From positions 1 through 64,000 of the forward strand of contig CAYVHV010000013.1 in the NCBI GenBank assembly GCA_964451305.1: DNA of 64,000 bases. The letters run 5' to 3'. Every line of letters starts with the position of its first letter. Positions within the stretch are counted from its first letter, which is position 1. The notes beneath the pieces are model-generated. The model was not told the origin of the DNA. It worked only from the letters and a program-made list of their open reading frames with translations, and searched no databases. This document shows positions 15,929 through 24,033 of the stretch, piece by piece. Origin of the DNA: SHLQ01 sp964451305. Its GTDB lineage: Bacteria; Actinomycetota; Acidimicrobiia; Acidimicrobiales; SHLQ01. A program made the position numbers and the translations under genes.

Positions 15929-16411
15929 ATGGCTGATCTGGTCGTCGAGCAACTCACCGCCTTGGGCCTCGAGTACGAGGTGGTCGAGTGCGACCCTGAA
16001 CTCGCCGACACAGCAGCGTTCTGCGAGCACTACGGCTATGCCCCAGAGGACTCAGCCAATGCGATTGTGGTCGTGGGCAAGAGCGAACCGCCAGCGTTTG
16101 CGATGTGTCTTGTTCTCGCCGACAGTCGACTCGACGTCAACAAGGTCGTCCGCAAGAAGCTCGAGGTGCGCAAGTGCAGCTTCGCTTCAGCCGAGCAAAC
16201 CGTTGACCTCACCGGCATGCAGATCGGCGGGGTGACACCATTTGGAACGACGAGCGAACTGCCGCTCTGGATCGACTCCCGAGTCATGGAACGCGACCGG
16301 CTCATCATCGGTGGCGGAAGTCGTGACCGGAAGCTTCTCGTTCCGCCCACAACGTTGGCAGGCCACCCAACTTCAGAAGTAGTTGAAGGTTTGGCCAAGC
16401 TATCCAACTGA
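15929..16411 (+). CDS. YbaK/EbsC-family aminoacyl-tRNA deacylase
   Basis: A 160-residue protein of the YbaK/ProX editing-domain family, which hydrolyses mischarged aminoacyl-tRNAs in trans. The family features are the lysine-containing VVRKKLEVRKCSFAS segment and the GGVTPFGT loop near residues 108-115, followed by a C-terminal GGGSRDRKL. ATG 15929 is chosen over the GTG one codon upstream. It diverges from the UGA-containing rhodanese, leaving only about 30 bases between starts. The specific tRNA substrate cannot be assigned. Confidence 0.88.
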   Translation: MADLVVEQLTALGLEYEVVECDPELADTAAFCEHYGYAPEDSANAIVVVGKSEPPAFAMCLVLADSRLDVNKVVRKKLEVRKCSFASAEQTVDLTGMQIGGVTPFGTTSELPLWIDSRVMERDRLIIGGGSRDRKLLVPPTTLAGHPTSEVVEGLAKLSN

Positions 16412-16437
16412 GTATCGCGGCCCGCTACCGTTGAAGA

Positions 16438-17016
16438 ATGCTTCGCCCCAAACGATCACGATGGTTGTGTCTCGCGTTGTTCTTAGCGCTGCTTGCCGCA
16501 GCGTGTGCGCCGTCGCCGGATGCCGGTGATGGCACTGGAATCCTCGAAGAGGATCCCAAGCTTGAAGAAGGTCAAGACGTTGAGGAAGAGAGCGCTACCT
16601 CCGATGGCGACGAGAACTCAGCTGCGGTCATCGAAGAAGGTGGCGGCGAGGTGGACGAGGCTCTGATTGTCGAGAGCTCCGGAGCATCCGACGGCGATCT
16701 CGTGTTACTCAACGCCGAGGAGATCGAACAGCTCTTGTCTGGCAACACGATCACCGGCAATTGGGTCGGCGAAGACTACGAGCAGTTCTTCAGCTCCGAC
16801 GGCTCGACGATCTACCGCCCGCTCGGAGGCCAAGACTCGGTCGGGGAGTGGCGGGTCAACGCCGAGAGCGGACTCTATGAGAGCCTGTGGCCTGGCGTTC
16901 CAACCTGGGATGACTACGAAGTCCACCAGGAAGATGACACCTTCTTTTGGACTGGTCAGGGCGTTCAGCTCTCACCGTTCACCGTCGTCGATGGCGATCA
17001 GCTCACCGGAGCCTGA
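16438..17016 (+). CDS. Putative lipoprotein of unknown function
   Basis: A 192-residue precursor with a basic N-terminus, hydrophobic core and lipobox LLAAAC (modified Cys at about 23), so it should be anchored to the outer face of the membrane. An acidic low-complexity linker (about 27-95) leads to a small compact domain (about 97-190) with GNWVGEDYEQFFSSDGSTIY and GEWRVNAESGLY. This resembles small extracellular domains that bind or sense a ligand through W/G-rich strands. I cannot name the family. It lies 26 bases after the YbaK gene and may be co-transcribed. Confidence 0.75.
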   Translation: MLRPKRSRWLCLALFLALLAAACAPSPDAGDGTGILEEDPKLEEGQDVEEESATSDGDENSAAVIEEGGGEVDEALIVESSGASDGDLVLLNAEEIEQLLSGNTITGNWVGEDYEQFFSSDGSTIYRPLGGQDSVGEWRVNAESGLYESLWPGVPTWDDYEVHQEDDTFFWTGQGVQLSPFTVVDGDQLTGA

Positions 17017-17051
17017 CCCTCAACGAGAACGTCAGGACGGCTGCGCCCGGT

Positions 17052-17630
17052 TTAGGCCGGCGGGAATGAGCCGTTGCCTGTTTCCTCGAGTTTGGTGATG
17101 ACATCGCCGACGCTGACGTCGCCTTCGGTGACCACCATGAGGTTGATGCCGCGGTAGCGCTTGGTCTTGTCCGAGTTCGAGAAGCGAGATGCGTCCATGC
17201 CGAAGCGGTCGGCGAATTTCGCGCAACCGTTGTGTGGCTTGTTCGACACCTCGAAGGTCGCCGAACCGATCGAGAAGCGAGTGCCGGCGGGAAGATTGTC
17301 GGTGCTGAGATCGAAGTCGGCGAGGATTTGGTCGCCGGCAAGTTCCCATTTGTTGGTGTCACCGTCGGCGAGTATGTCGAGAATGCTCGCATTCATGATG
17401 CAGACCTGGCCTTCAGGGTTTGCCTTGCCGTCCGGCGTCTTCCTATCGCCGCGAGCGACGTAGTTGTCACCAACGATGCCCTCACCCGGTACGACGTGGA
17501 ATGTTGACACGATCTTGCGGACGTTGGTCTCCGGGCGGATCAGCAGTGTTGCGACGACGCCGTTGTCGGTCGGTGCGGGAGGGAGGTCGGCTACTCGTTC
17601 GGTTATCTGTTCGGTGGAGAGGTGGGCCAT
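17052..17630 (-). CDS. MOSC-domain protein
   Basis: A 192-residue MOSC-domain protein. MOSC domains end molybdenum-cofactor sulfurases and carry sulfur or amidoxime chemistry. The features are GEGIVGDNYVARGDRK, a LSTDNLPAGTRFSIGSATFEVS strand pair and the conserved Cys in KPHNGCAKFADRFG. It is a stand-alone MOSC without a sulfurase or 2Fe-2S domain, like bacterial YiiM proteins. The start ATG at 17630 diverges from a weak small reading frame. No molybdoenzyme genes adjoin. Confidence 0.85.
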   Translation of the reverse strand: MAHLSTEQITERVADLPPAPTDNGVVATLLIRPETNVRKIVSTFHVVPGEGIVGDNYVARGDRKTPDGKANPEGQVCIMNASILDILADGDTNKWELAGDQILADFDLSTDNLPAGTRFSIGSATFEVSNKPHNGCAKFADRFGMDASRFSNSDKTKRYRGINLMVVTEGDVSVGDVITKLEETGNGSFPPA

Positions 17631-17680
17631 GCGTCAAGTTTACGGCATCACGAAACGCCCCGTATGCCTAGGTTTGCGCC

Positions 17681-18001
17681 ATGTGGGCCAAGTGGGCGCA
17701 TCAGCACGGGCGAGGAAATGACGAGCCGGTGAACAAACTTGCCATAGTGAATGGCGAGTGGGGCGCCTCGGTTCTCTATTACATGTCAGCTTCCTCGACA
17801 CTTGCTCACTTCTCCACCGCGGCTCGAAAGGCCGTTGATGGTGTCGCTGCTTATCTGCAAGAGCACGCGGCGCCGTTCTTTGGTTCGGTAGATGAAGAGC
17901 GTCTCCCTAACAATGTTGAGCGCCATGGCCGACACTTGCTGGTTCGTGTCCCCGTTCCAGCTGAGCCGGATCACCAACGCCCGGGATCCCGCCACTACTA
18001 G
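17681..18001 (+). CDS. Possible small protein, low confidence
   Basis: A 106-codon frame, diverging from the MOSC gene, with reasonable third-position G/C use. Its central helix-like stretch (STLAHFSTAARKAVDGVAAY) is followed by a basic C-terminus. No Shine-Dalgarno or known motif is visible, and a competing 74-codon frame lies on the other strand (17786-18010). A hairpin at 18011-18031 could terminate it. I regard it as a candidate gene only. Confidence 0.3.
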   Translation: MWAKWAHQHGRGNDEPVNKLAIVNGEWGASVLYYMSASSTLAHFSTAARKAVDGVAAYLQEHAAPFFGSVDEERLPNNVERHGRHLLVRVPVPAEPDHQRPGSRHY

Positions 18002-18010
18002 ATCGACCAA

Positions 18011-18031
18011 CTCCGCAGTTACCCTGCGGAG
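18011..18031 (+). terminator. Strong hairpin between small ORFs
   Basis: An 8-bp perfect stem (CTCCGCAG and CTGCGGAG) with loop TTACC ends exactly one base before ATG 18032. It may terminate the upstream small frame or hide the GGAG next to the following start codon. No T-tract follows. Confidence 0.45.
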
Positions 18032-18334
18032 ATGGTCGAATTAGTACTTCGTGCAGAGGTTGGAGCCTTCCCCCTTTGGACGGTCGACGGTGAGAACGTC
18101 GTTCCTGATTCTCTGCCACTTTCCCCACGGGTGCTCATCGCGCTCGAAGATTGGACCGTGTTCTTCGACGATGTCGGAGGTGCCATGAGTGACCGTGATG
18201 TCATCGACGAGTTTGTCGGTCAAGGGTTCAAACTGGCCCATGCGATTCGGCGCGAGCTGAAGGGTTCGACCGTGTGGTTTGATCACCCGGTTACCGAAGA
18301 GCGCACGCTGATCGAGCGACGCGGCCCCAGGTAG
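18032..18334 (+). CDS. Small protein of unknown function
   Basis: A 100-residue cytoplasmic protein with no recognised domain. It begins MVELVLRAEVGAFPLW and contains a hydrophobic-acidic pattern (VLIALEDWTVFFDDVGG), then a basic end. The GGAG directly touches the ATG, too close for a normal ribosome-binding site and locked in a hairpin, so translation may be leaderless or structure-controlled. It converges with the MFS transporter, with only three bases between stops. Confidence 0.6.
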   Translation: MVELVLRAEVGAFPLWTVDGENVVPDSLPLSPRVLIALEDWTVFFDDVGGAMSDRDVIDEFVGQGFKLAHAIRRELKGSTVWFDHPVTEERTLIERRGPR

Positions 18335-18337
18335 CGC

Positions 18338-19615
18338 CTAGCTGTGGGTGACCGGAGTTGGGGGAGAGGCGAGCGCCCAGAAGATGTTTCCGGCGAACGC
18401 GAGGCCGGCAATGATCGTGAAGCCGAGCCGATAGTCGCCGGTCGAGTCGGCGAGAATGCCAGCGAGTAGCGGGCCGCTCACCGTTCCGATCATGACGATG
18501 ATCGAAGACCATCCCATGATCGCTGCGAAGTGGGTCGTCCCGAAGTAGTCCGCTCGGATCGCCTGCATCTGTGGTCCGCGAGATCCCCATGCCAACCCGT
18601 GAAGAACCACGAATACGCCAATAGCGATCGAGCCACCGATCCAAGTCATCACGAGTAGTCCGACGCCGTGGGCGCACATCGCAACGACGATGATAAGGCG
18701 CTTGTTGATCCGGTCGCCGAGGTAGCCGCCAAGTGCAGTGCCGGTGAATTGAAAGACGGGTATCGCTCCAGCGATCAACGCTGCGTCGCGAGCGTTGAAG
18801 CTGCGGTCTTCAACGAGATACAACGCAACGTGTGCGATGACCGCACTCACGACGATGAGAGCCGAGCCGTGGCCCATCGAGACCATCCAGAACGACCGAG
18901 TGCGCATTGCTTCGGCAGCGGTGAAGTGGTCATCGCTGACGCCTTCGGCGCGTGGTTCCTTCGCTGCAACATCTTCGGGGATCCCATCGAGTGGTTCGCC
19001 CGTCTCTTCGCGGGTGCGACCGAGGAAGGTCGACGCGATGAAGATCGCGATCGTGAGCACGATGCCGGCGCCAGCGAGAGATGCCCGCCAGCCAAACCAG
19101 TCGAAGCTGAAGACAAGAAGAGGTCCGGCGAAACCACCGATCGCAAAGCCCATGGTTTGAATCGATAACGCGCGAGCTCGCTTACGCTCGAACCATGGAA
19201 CCAACGCCGAAGTAATCGTGAGAAAGCCCGCCAGCGCCATGCCAAACGCCGCCACCGACATGGCAATAAAGAAGTGGGTGCGGGTCTGGATGAGCGAGAG
19301 GCCGATGAAGCCACCGAGGACGAAGATGCTGCCGAACCGCATGACTCGCTTTGTGCCCCAGCGGCGTAACCCTGAGCCTTGAGCAGGCGCGATGAGCGCA
19401 CTACCGGCTCGAGTTGCGACGAACGCGACCGAGAAGAGTGTCTTTGACCATCCAAATTCAGAGCGCAACTCGACGGCGAGATTGCCGAAGCCTTGCATCC
19501 ACAACATCGACTGCAATGCCCATAACGACGCGCTCGCCGCGACGACCTTCCAACCCGTGAAGACCCGTCGGCTCCAGACGGTTTCGTAAAATGGTTGTTG
19601 GGTGGTCAGAGGCAC
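18338..19615 (-). CDS. Major facilitator superfamily transporter
   Basis: A 425-residue, 12-helix secondary transporter. The halves are separated by a long charged loop (about residues 200-240, REETGEPLDGIPEDVAAKEP). Charged loop motifs between helices 2-3 (LRRWGTKRVMRFGS) and 8-9 (GGYLGDRINKRL) are the MFS signatures. The overall pattern is closest to monocarboxylate/OFA-type porters, but the substrate is not determinable. The ATG is at 19615. Upstream lies a repeat-containing stretch and the GntR regulator, transcribed the other way. Confidence 0.9.
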   Translation of the reverse strand: MPLTTQQPFYETVWSRRVFTGWKVVAASASLWALQSMLWMQGFGNLAVELRSEFGWSKTLFSVAFVATRAGSALIAPAQGSGLRRWGTKRVMRFGSIFVLGGFIGLSLIQTRTHFFIAMSVAAFGMALAGFLTITSALVPWFERKRARALSIQTMGFAIGGFAGPLLVFSFDWFGWRASLAGAGIVLTIAIFIASTFLGRTREETGEPLDGIPEDVAAKEPRAEGVSDDHFTAAEAMRTRSFWMVSMGHGSALIVVSAVIAHVALYLVEDRSFNARDAALIAGAIPVFQFTGTALGGYLGDRINKRLIIVVAMCAHGVGLLVMTWIGGSIAIGVFVVLHGLAWGSRGPQMQAIRADYFGTTHFAAIMGWSSIIVMIGTVSGPLLAGILADSTGDYRLGFTIIAGLAFAGNIFWALASPPTPVTHS

Positions 19616-19709
19616 GAGGGACTCGATTGTCGGGTGTTCTCTGCCAGCACGACGAGACCACGTGGGCTTTCAGGCTACGTCGGCGGGCCCGTATCGAGAT
19701 GTGCAGAGT

Positions 19710-19755
19710 TCATGGGGCCTGTCCCCATTACAAAATTGTCATGGGGCCTGTCCCC
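19710..19755. repeat. Direct repeat of a GGGG/CCCC palindromic element
   Basis: The 17-mer TCATGGGGCCTGTCCCC occurs at 19710-19726 and again at 19739-19755. Each copy is itself an imperfect palindrome (GGGGCCTGTCCCC). It lies between the MFS and GntR genes and resembles REP-like extragenic elements, but an operator for the regulator is also possible. Confidence 0.55.
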
Positions 19756-19823
19756 GTTGGTGGTGGAATCGCGTGTGGGGCCGTTGCGGCCACATGTTGG
19801 CACGGGGGATAAGGTCCGACTCG

Positions 19824-20591
19824 ATGTCGTTGTCACCCGTACCGAAGTATCAGGCCATCTATCTGGTCCTGCGTCAACGGATTCTCGACGGCGAGCTGGC
19901 ACCCGGTAGTCAGTTGCCCTCGCAACAGGAATTAGCCGACGAGTTCGCCGTGACGGTGATGACGCTGCGTCAGGCAGTTGCCGCGCTCGAGAACGAGGGT
20001 TTACTTTGGGCAGCGCGCGGCAAGGGCACGTTCGTTGCCGACAAGCCGGTGGACGTGCGGGTCGGGAACTTATCGAGCTTCGCTGAACAGATGAACTCCG
20101 CGGGCATGGATCTCAGTACTGACGTCCTTGCGATCGACACGATTTCTGCTGCTGAACATCCAGATGCCTCCGCAGCTTTGGAGACGACCGAGTCGCTGTC
20201 GCGAATCTTGCGGCTGCGGCGAGTCGAAGGTGTTCCGATCAGCTTGCAGCGCAGTTTCCTCGTTGCCGATACCGTCTCGCTCGATCCGGAGCTCGGACTT
20301 TCGGGACATTCGCTGTACGAAGCAATCGAGGAGTCGACGGGTTGGCAGATCGCTGAAGCTAAGGAGATCGTCACCGCCGTCGGGATCGACTCCGACGATG
20401 CTGCTCTCCTCGAGACCGATACGGGCCATCCCGCAATCCTGTCGATTCGAACGTCGATCCAGCAGTTCGGCCGACCGTTCCTCTACGACGAAGCGCTACT
20501 TGTGGGTGGGCGTTGCAGTCTCGCAGCGGATCGAAGTGCAGATCGACTAGCGATTGAGTACACCGTCGAGCGCACCGCGACCGAAATTTGA
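19824..20591 (+). CDS. GntR-family (HutC/UTRA) transcriptional regulator
   Basis: A 255-residue repressor-type protein. The N-terminal winged helix (about 8-75) has YLVLRQRILDGELAPGSQLPSQ and the DNA-contact segment VTVMTLRQAVAALENEGLL. The C-terminal UTRA ligand-binding domain runs from about 95 to 250. HutC-type members sense small metabolites and bind GT/AC-flanked AT palindromes. ATG 19824 is chosen because the conserved MSLSPVPKYQAIY start begins here; the upstream frame is non-coding. trpB starts 98 bases downstream, behind matching palindromes, so regulation of trpBA is plausible though unusual. Confidence 0.88.
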   Translation: MSLSPVPKYQAIYLVLRQRILDGELAPGSQLPSQQELADEFAVTVMTLRQAVAALENEGLLWAARGKGTFVADKPVDVRVGNLSSFAEQMNSAGMDLSTDVLAIDTISAAEHPDASAALETTESLSRILRLRRVEGVPISLQRSFLVADTVSLDPELGLSGHSLYEAIEESTGWQIAEAKEIVTAVGIDSDDAALLETDTGHPAILSIRTSIQQFGRPFLYDEALLVGGRCSLAADRSADRLAIEYTVERTATEI

Positions 20592-20631
20592 AGAATCCTG
20601 AGCCTGAGAGAACCAGCAGCCTCAAATTTCG
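20582..20631 (+). promoter_or_regulatory. Long-arm inverted repeat between gntR and trpB
   Basis: Perfect 10-base arms CGAAATTTGA (20582-20591) and TCAAATTTCG (20622-20631) surround a 30-base loop, with the first arm overlapping the regulator's stop codon. It could be a terminator stem or two binding sites. Just after it, 20641-20655 spells a five-codon frame (Met-Val-Gly-Trp-stop) with a Trp codon; chance is likely. Confidence 0.45.
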
Positions 20632-20654
20632 ACCGCTTTGATGGTTGGCTGGTA

Positions 20655-20677
20655 GTATAAATCTATACATCTAGATG
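20655..20677. promoter_or_regulatory. Paired palindromes before trpB, likely operator
   Basis: GTATA-AATC-TATAC (20655-20668) and the perfect palindrome CATCTAGATG (20668-20677) adjoin directly upstream of trpB. The GTATA/TATAC arrangement resembles the GT..AC-flanked sites of HutC-type GntR regulators such as the one encoded just upstream. The AT-rich stretch probably also includes the -10 region. Confidence 0.5.
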
Positions 20678-20689
20678 TTTGGAGTTCGC

Positions 20690-21877
20690 ATGTCTATGCC
20701 AACCGCTGCCTCACCCGAAAACATGGGTGCCCCAGATGACCTCGGGTTCTTTGGGGAGTTCGGCGGACGATACGTCGGCGAACCGCTCATCGAAGCCTGC
20801 CTCGAACTCGAAACCGCCTTTCTCGATGCCTGGGGCGACCCGAGCTTTCGCCAAGAGTTTCTCGATCTGCTCAACGGCTACGGCGGCCGTCCGTCGCCAA
20901 CGACCGAATGCGGAAACCTGAGTGAGATGCTCGGCCTGCGTTTGCTCCTCAAACGCGAAGATCTCAACCACACGGGCAGCCACAAGATCAATAACGTCCT
21001 CGGCCAGGCGCTGCTCGCCAAGCGAATGGGCAAGACACGCTTGATTGCAGAGACCGGTGCGGGCCAGCACGGCGTCGCGACCGCCACGGCAGCGGCGCTC
21101 ATGGGAATGTCATGCACCGTCTACATGGGCGAGGTCGACATGGAACGCCAAGCGCTCAACGTCTTCCGCATGCGCCTCCTCGGCACCGAAGTCCGGCCCG
21201 CAATGTCGGGTAGCCGGACGCTGAAAGATGCGGTCAACGAGGCCATGCGTGCATGGGTCTCCGAAGTTGGTGACACCCACTATTGCCTCGGTTCGGTCAT
21301 GGGCCCCCACCCATACCCGTGGATGGTTCGCACCTTCCACGAGATCATCGGCACCGAGGCGCGCCAACAGGTACTCGAGATGACCGGCGGACTGCCCGAC
21401 GTGGCGGTGGCGTGTGTCGGCGGCGGCTCGAACGCAGCAGGACTCTTCGCTGGCTTCGCAGACGAACCATCGGTTCGTCTGATCGGTGCAGAGCCCGCGG
21501 GCGGCGCAGCAGCGGGCCGTGGCGTTCCAGCGGTCGTGCACGGGATGAAGTCGTATTTCATGCAGGATGAGGTCGGGCAGATTCTCGAAGCCGAATCGAT
21601 CTCTGCGGGCCTCGACTATCCAGGTCTTGGTCCCGAGCACTCCCACCTCGCGAAAACCGAGCGAGCCGAGTACTTCTCCGTAACCGACGATGAAGTTCTT
21701 GAGGCGTTCCAGTTGCTCAGCCGGACCGAAGGAATCATCCCGGCGCTCGAATCGGCGCATGCAATTGCGTGGGTCGTAAAGGCCAAGGATGAACTCGCCG
21801 GGCAAACCGTTCTGGTGAACCTCTCCGGACGAGGCGACAAAGACGTGCAGCAAGTGCAGGAGATTCTCGAACGATGA
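20690..21877 (+). CDS. trpB: Tryptophan synthase beta subunit
   Basis: A 395-residue PLP enzyme joining indole and serine to form tryptophan. It has FGEFGGRYVGEPL at the N-terminus, the PLP lysine in KREDLNHTGSHKINN (Lys99 from this start), GAGQHGVATATAAA, the phosphate loop CVGGGSNAAG and GLDYPGLGPEHSHL. ATG 20690 is chosen over ATG 20675, because GGAG at 20681-20684 lies five bases before it and the earlier ATG sits inside the AT-rich promoter palindrome. Its stop overlaps trpA (ATGA). No other trp genes adjoin. Confidence 0.95.
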   Translation: MSMPTAASPENMGAPDDLGFFGEFGGRYVGEPLIEACLELETAFLDAWGDPSFRQEFLDLLNGYGGRPSPTTECGNLSEMLGLRLLLKREDLNHTGSHKINNVLGQALLAKRMGKTRLIAETGAGQHGVATATAAALMGMSCTVYMGEVDMERQALNVFRMRLLGTEVRPAMSGSRTLKDAVNEAMRAWVSEVGDTHYCLGSVMGPHPYPWMVRTFHEIIGTEARQQVLEMTGGLPDVAVACVGGGSNAAGLFAGFADEPSVRLIGAEPAGGAAAGRGVPAVVHGMKSYFMQDEVGQILEAESISAGLDYPGLGPEHSHLAKTERAEYFSVTDDEVLEAFQLLSRTEGIIPALESAHAIAWVVKAKDELAGQTVLVNLSGRGDKDVQQVQEILER

Positions 21878-22677
21878 GTACAACATCAACGAATACTCGG
21901 TCTCTTCAGACGTACCTCAGTGAACGTTCCGCGGAACGACGGTTGCTCATGCCGTATGTGACGGCGGGGGTCCGTGAGGACTGGCTCGAGCTGATCGACG
22001 CATGCATCGACGCGGGCGCTGACGCGATCGAGGTCGGTATCCCATTCTCCGATCCGGCGATCGACGGTGAAACCATTCAGCAGGCATCTGTAGTTGCGCT
22101 CGAGGCGGGGATGACACCCGCACGGTGCCTCTCCGAGCTCTCCAAGCGCGAGTTCGGCGTACCACTGATTGCGATGACGCATTACAACCTCGTCTACCGC
22201 TACGGCCACGAGCGTTTTGCTGCTGATCTGGTGGGCGCTGGTGGTTGGGGAACCATCCTTCCCGATCTCCCACTCAACGTTGCGGGCGAGTGGATTGCTG
22301 CGGCCGATCAGCATCACATCGAGAACGTTTTGCTCGCCGCTCCGGTCACGAGCGATGAGCGCCTCGCGACCATCGTCGACGAGACCGGTGGCTTCGTCTA
22401 CGTCGTTTCGACGATGGGAACCACCGGCGGCAGGGACACCGTCGACGACGCTGCGACGATCCTCGCTCGTCGAGTCAAAGCCGTCTCGGATGTTCCGGCG
22501 ATCGTCGGCTTCGGCATTTCGAGCGCCGAGACAGCAGTGACCGCCGCTCGAGAATCTGATGGTGTCATCGTCGCATCGGCGTTGATGCGGCGAGTGCTGA
22601 ACGGTGACAGCATCGAGGACGTTGTGTCGCTCGTGTCAGAGATTCGGATTGGCCTCGACGAGGCGTATAGTTCCTAG
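21874..22677 (+). CDS. trpA: Tryptophan synthase alpha subunit
   Basis: A 267-residue barrel enzyme that cleaves indole-3-glycerol phosphate and channels indole to TrpB. Catalytic Glu53 (AIEVGIPFSDP) and Asp64 (PAIDGETIQ) keep the E49/D60 spacing of the Salmonella enzyme. Mild departures from the usual sequence are THYN in place of the common TYYN, and STMGTTGGRDTV in place of GVTGAR in the active-site loop, though the loop Thr is kept. It is translationally coupled to trpB by ATGA. Confidence 0.93.
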   Translation: MSTTSTNTRSLQTYLSERSAERRLLMPYVTAGVREDWLELIDACIDAGADAIEVGIPFSDPAIDGETIQQASVVALEAGMTPARCLSELSKREFGVPLIAMTHYNLVYRYGHERFAADLVGAGGWGTILPDLPLNVAGEWIAAADQHHIENVLLAAPVTSDERLATIVDETGGFVYVVSTMGTTGGRDTVDDAATILARRVKAVSDVPAIVGFGISSAETAVTAARESDGVIVASALMRRVLNGDSIEDVVSLVSEIRIGLDEAYSS

Positions 22678-22692
22678 CGAAAAGCTGATCGG

Positions 22693-23490
22693 CTAGGCGG
22701 GCTCGGGGAACGGCCATGAATTTGGTGCGCACTCACCAATGGTGATGGTTTGTTGCATCATGACCGGAGCGAGCTGCCCTGGACCCGGGCATTCCACATG
22801 GCCGAATCCGAGCGCATGACCGACCTCATGATTGATGAGGTACTGGCGGTACTCGGTTAGCGAGGTCTCCCAGTCATCGACGGCGTTCAGCCAGCGATCG
22901 GCATTGAGCACCACGTTTTGGCCGTTTCGACATGAGAAGTAGCCGTCGGTGTCGAGCGGGTGGCACAAGAAGTCCACTTTGTCGGGGCTTGCGAAGATGA
23001 TGTGAAACCCATTCGCGGGTAACGCGCCGTCGGTGCGACCGAGTCCTGGCCCACCGTTTGCCGGCCAGCTCCGTGGATCGGCGAGCACGCTGTCGACGAA
23101 TTCCGCCACCTCGGCCGGATCGAATCCCGTGGCGGCTTCGACCTCGACTCGGTAGGTGCGGACGCCGGGGCCGGGGGCGCTGCCGGAGCTCCCTTCGGCA
23201 ATGAAGATCGTTCCTGGGTCGACTGGGACCGTCGTGGTTGTCGAGGTGGTTGATGTTGAGGTCGTCGTGGTTGTGGTCGACGTGGTTGTGGTCGTCGTGG
23301 TGGTCTCTGGCGCAGTGGTTGTCGTCGAGCTCGATGGTGGCGGAGGTGCCGCTGTTTCGCTCGTTGTCGGATCAGCGAGTGCGGTGTCAACTTCGGTTGT
23401 TGGAACTGCAGCCCCTCCCGCAGAGGACCACACCCACAACATGACGAACAGCAGCATCGAGCTGAGGAATGGGGGGATAATTCGGCTCAC
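22693..23490 (-). CDS. DUF3152 secreted zinc-peptidase-like protein
   Basis: A 265-residue exported protein. An N-terminal hydrophobic segment (about 8-28) acts as signal or anchor. Residues about 35-90 are a Thr/Pro/Ser-rich linker built on repeated ACC-type codons. The C-terminal domain (about 100-265) is DUF3152-like, with the metzincin-style zinc motif HEVGHALGFGH and paired cysteines (FLCHP, FSCRNG, HVECPG, GECAP). Such proteins are typical of actinobacteria and predicted to be extracytoplasmic metalloproteases, although substrates are unknown. Confidence 0.85.
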   Translation of the reverse strand: MSRIIPPFLSSMLLFVMLWVWSSAGGAAVPTTEVDTALADPTTSETAAPPPPSSSTTTTAPETTTTTTTTSTTTTTTSTSTTSTTTTVPVDPGTIFIAEGSSGSAPGPGVRTYRVEVEAATGFDPAEVAEFVDSVLADPRSWPANGGPGLGRTDGALPANGFHIIFASPDKVDFLCHPLDTDGYFSCRNGQNVVLNADRWLNAVDDWETSLTEYRQYLINHEVGHALGFGHVECPGPGQLAPVMMQQTITIGECAPNSWPFPEPA

Positions 23491-23635
23491 ACCACGACGT
23501 TACGCGGGCGGCGCGGTGCACTGGGTCATGCTCGTGGTGAACCGTTGATGCTTCGGTGGCACGCCGCTGCCAGCTTCGAGCAGAATCGTCACCGTACACT
23601 GGCTCGAAACCGAGCTTTCGAAGATGGAGCAGCAC

Positions 23636-24031
23636 ATGACCCCGAGCGACGTAACACTGATCGAAGATGCCATCCACAATCCTGACGAACCACGTCACTT
23701 CATGACGGTTTTGCCAGCCGGTGACGGTCGGTCGGTGTCGATCGGCGGCACCGTGATTGCCGAGTCGGATGACGCGGTTGTTGTCCGCGAGGTTGGGTAC
23801 TCGATCTACGAACCTGTGTTGTACTTCCCGCGAGAAGACATCACGATGGATCTCCTCCGCGTCACTGACCGGACCACCTACTGCCCCTTGAAGGGCGACA
23901 CGGAGTACTTTGACGTTGCAGTCGATGGAGAGGTCGTGCCCGATGCTGCGTGGTCCTATGTCAACATGCGCCTCGGTGACGAGCTGAAGCAACTCGTGGC
24001 GTTTGACTCGAGTAAGGCCGTGATTTCCTAG
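23636..24031 (+). CDS. DUF427-domain protein
   Basis: A 131-residue cytoplasmic protein with the DUF427 signature: GTVIAESDDAVVVREVGYSIYEPVLYFPREDI, then TYCPLKGDTEYFDV and AWSYVN. The family has a small beta-fold and no settled biochemical role. ATG 23636 is preferred to ATG 23624, because the GGAG at 23626-23629 is well spaced for it. It converges on the rRNA methyltransferase gene, with two bases between stops. Confidence 0.88.
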   Translation: MTPSDVTLIEDAIHNPDEPRHFMTVLPAGDGRSVSIGGTVIAESDDAVVVREVGYSIYEPVLYFPREDITMDLLRVTDRTTYCPLKGDTEYFDVAVDGEVVPDAAWSYVNMRLGDELKQLVAFDSSKAVIS

Positions 24032-24033
24032 CG

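Noticed and set aside
17786..18010. 74-codon minus-strand frame
   Set aside because: It overlaps the slightly better plus-strand candidate at 17681-18001, with no start context or motif.
20641..20655. Tryptophan attenuator leader peptide (Met-Val-Gly-Trp)
   Set aside because: It has a single Trp codon, no ribosome-binding site, and lies upstream of the likely -10 region, so chance is more likely; kept only as a remark.
23215..23320. Simple repetitive DNA suggestive of a repeat array
   Set aside because: It encodes the Thr-rich linker of the DUF3152 protein and has no spacer-repeat structure, so it is not CRISPR.
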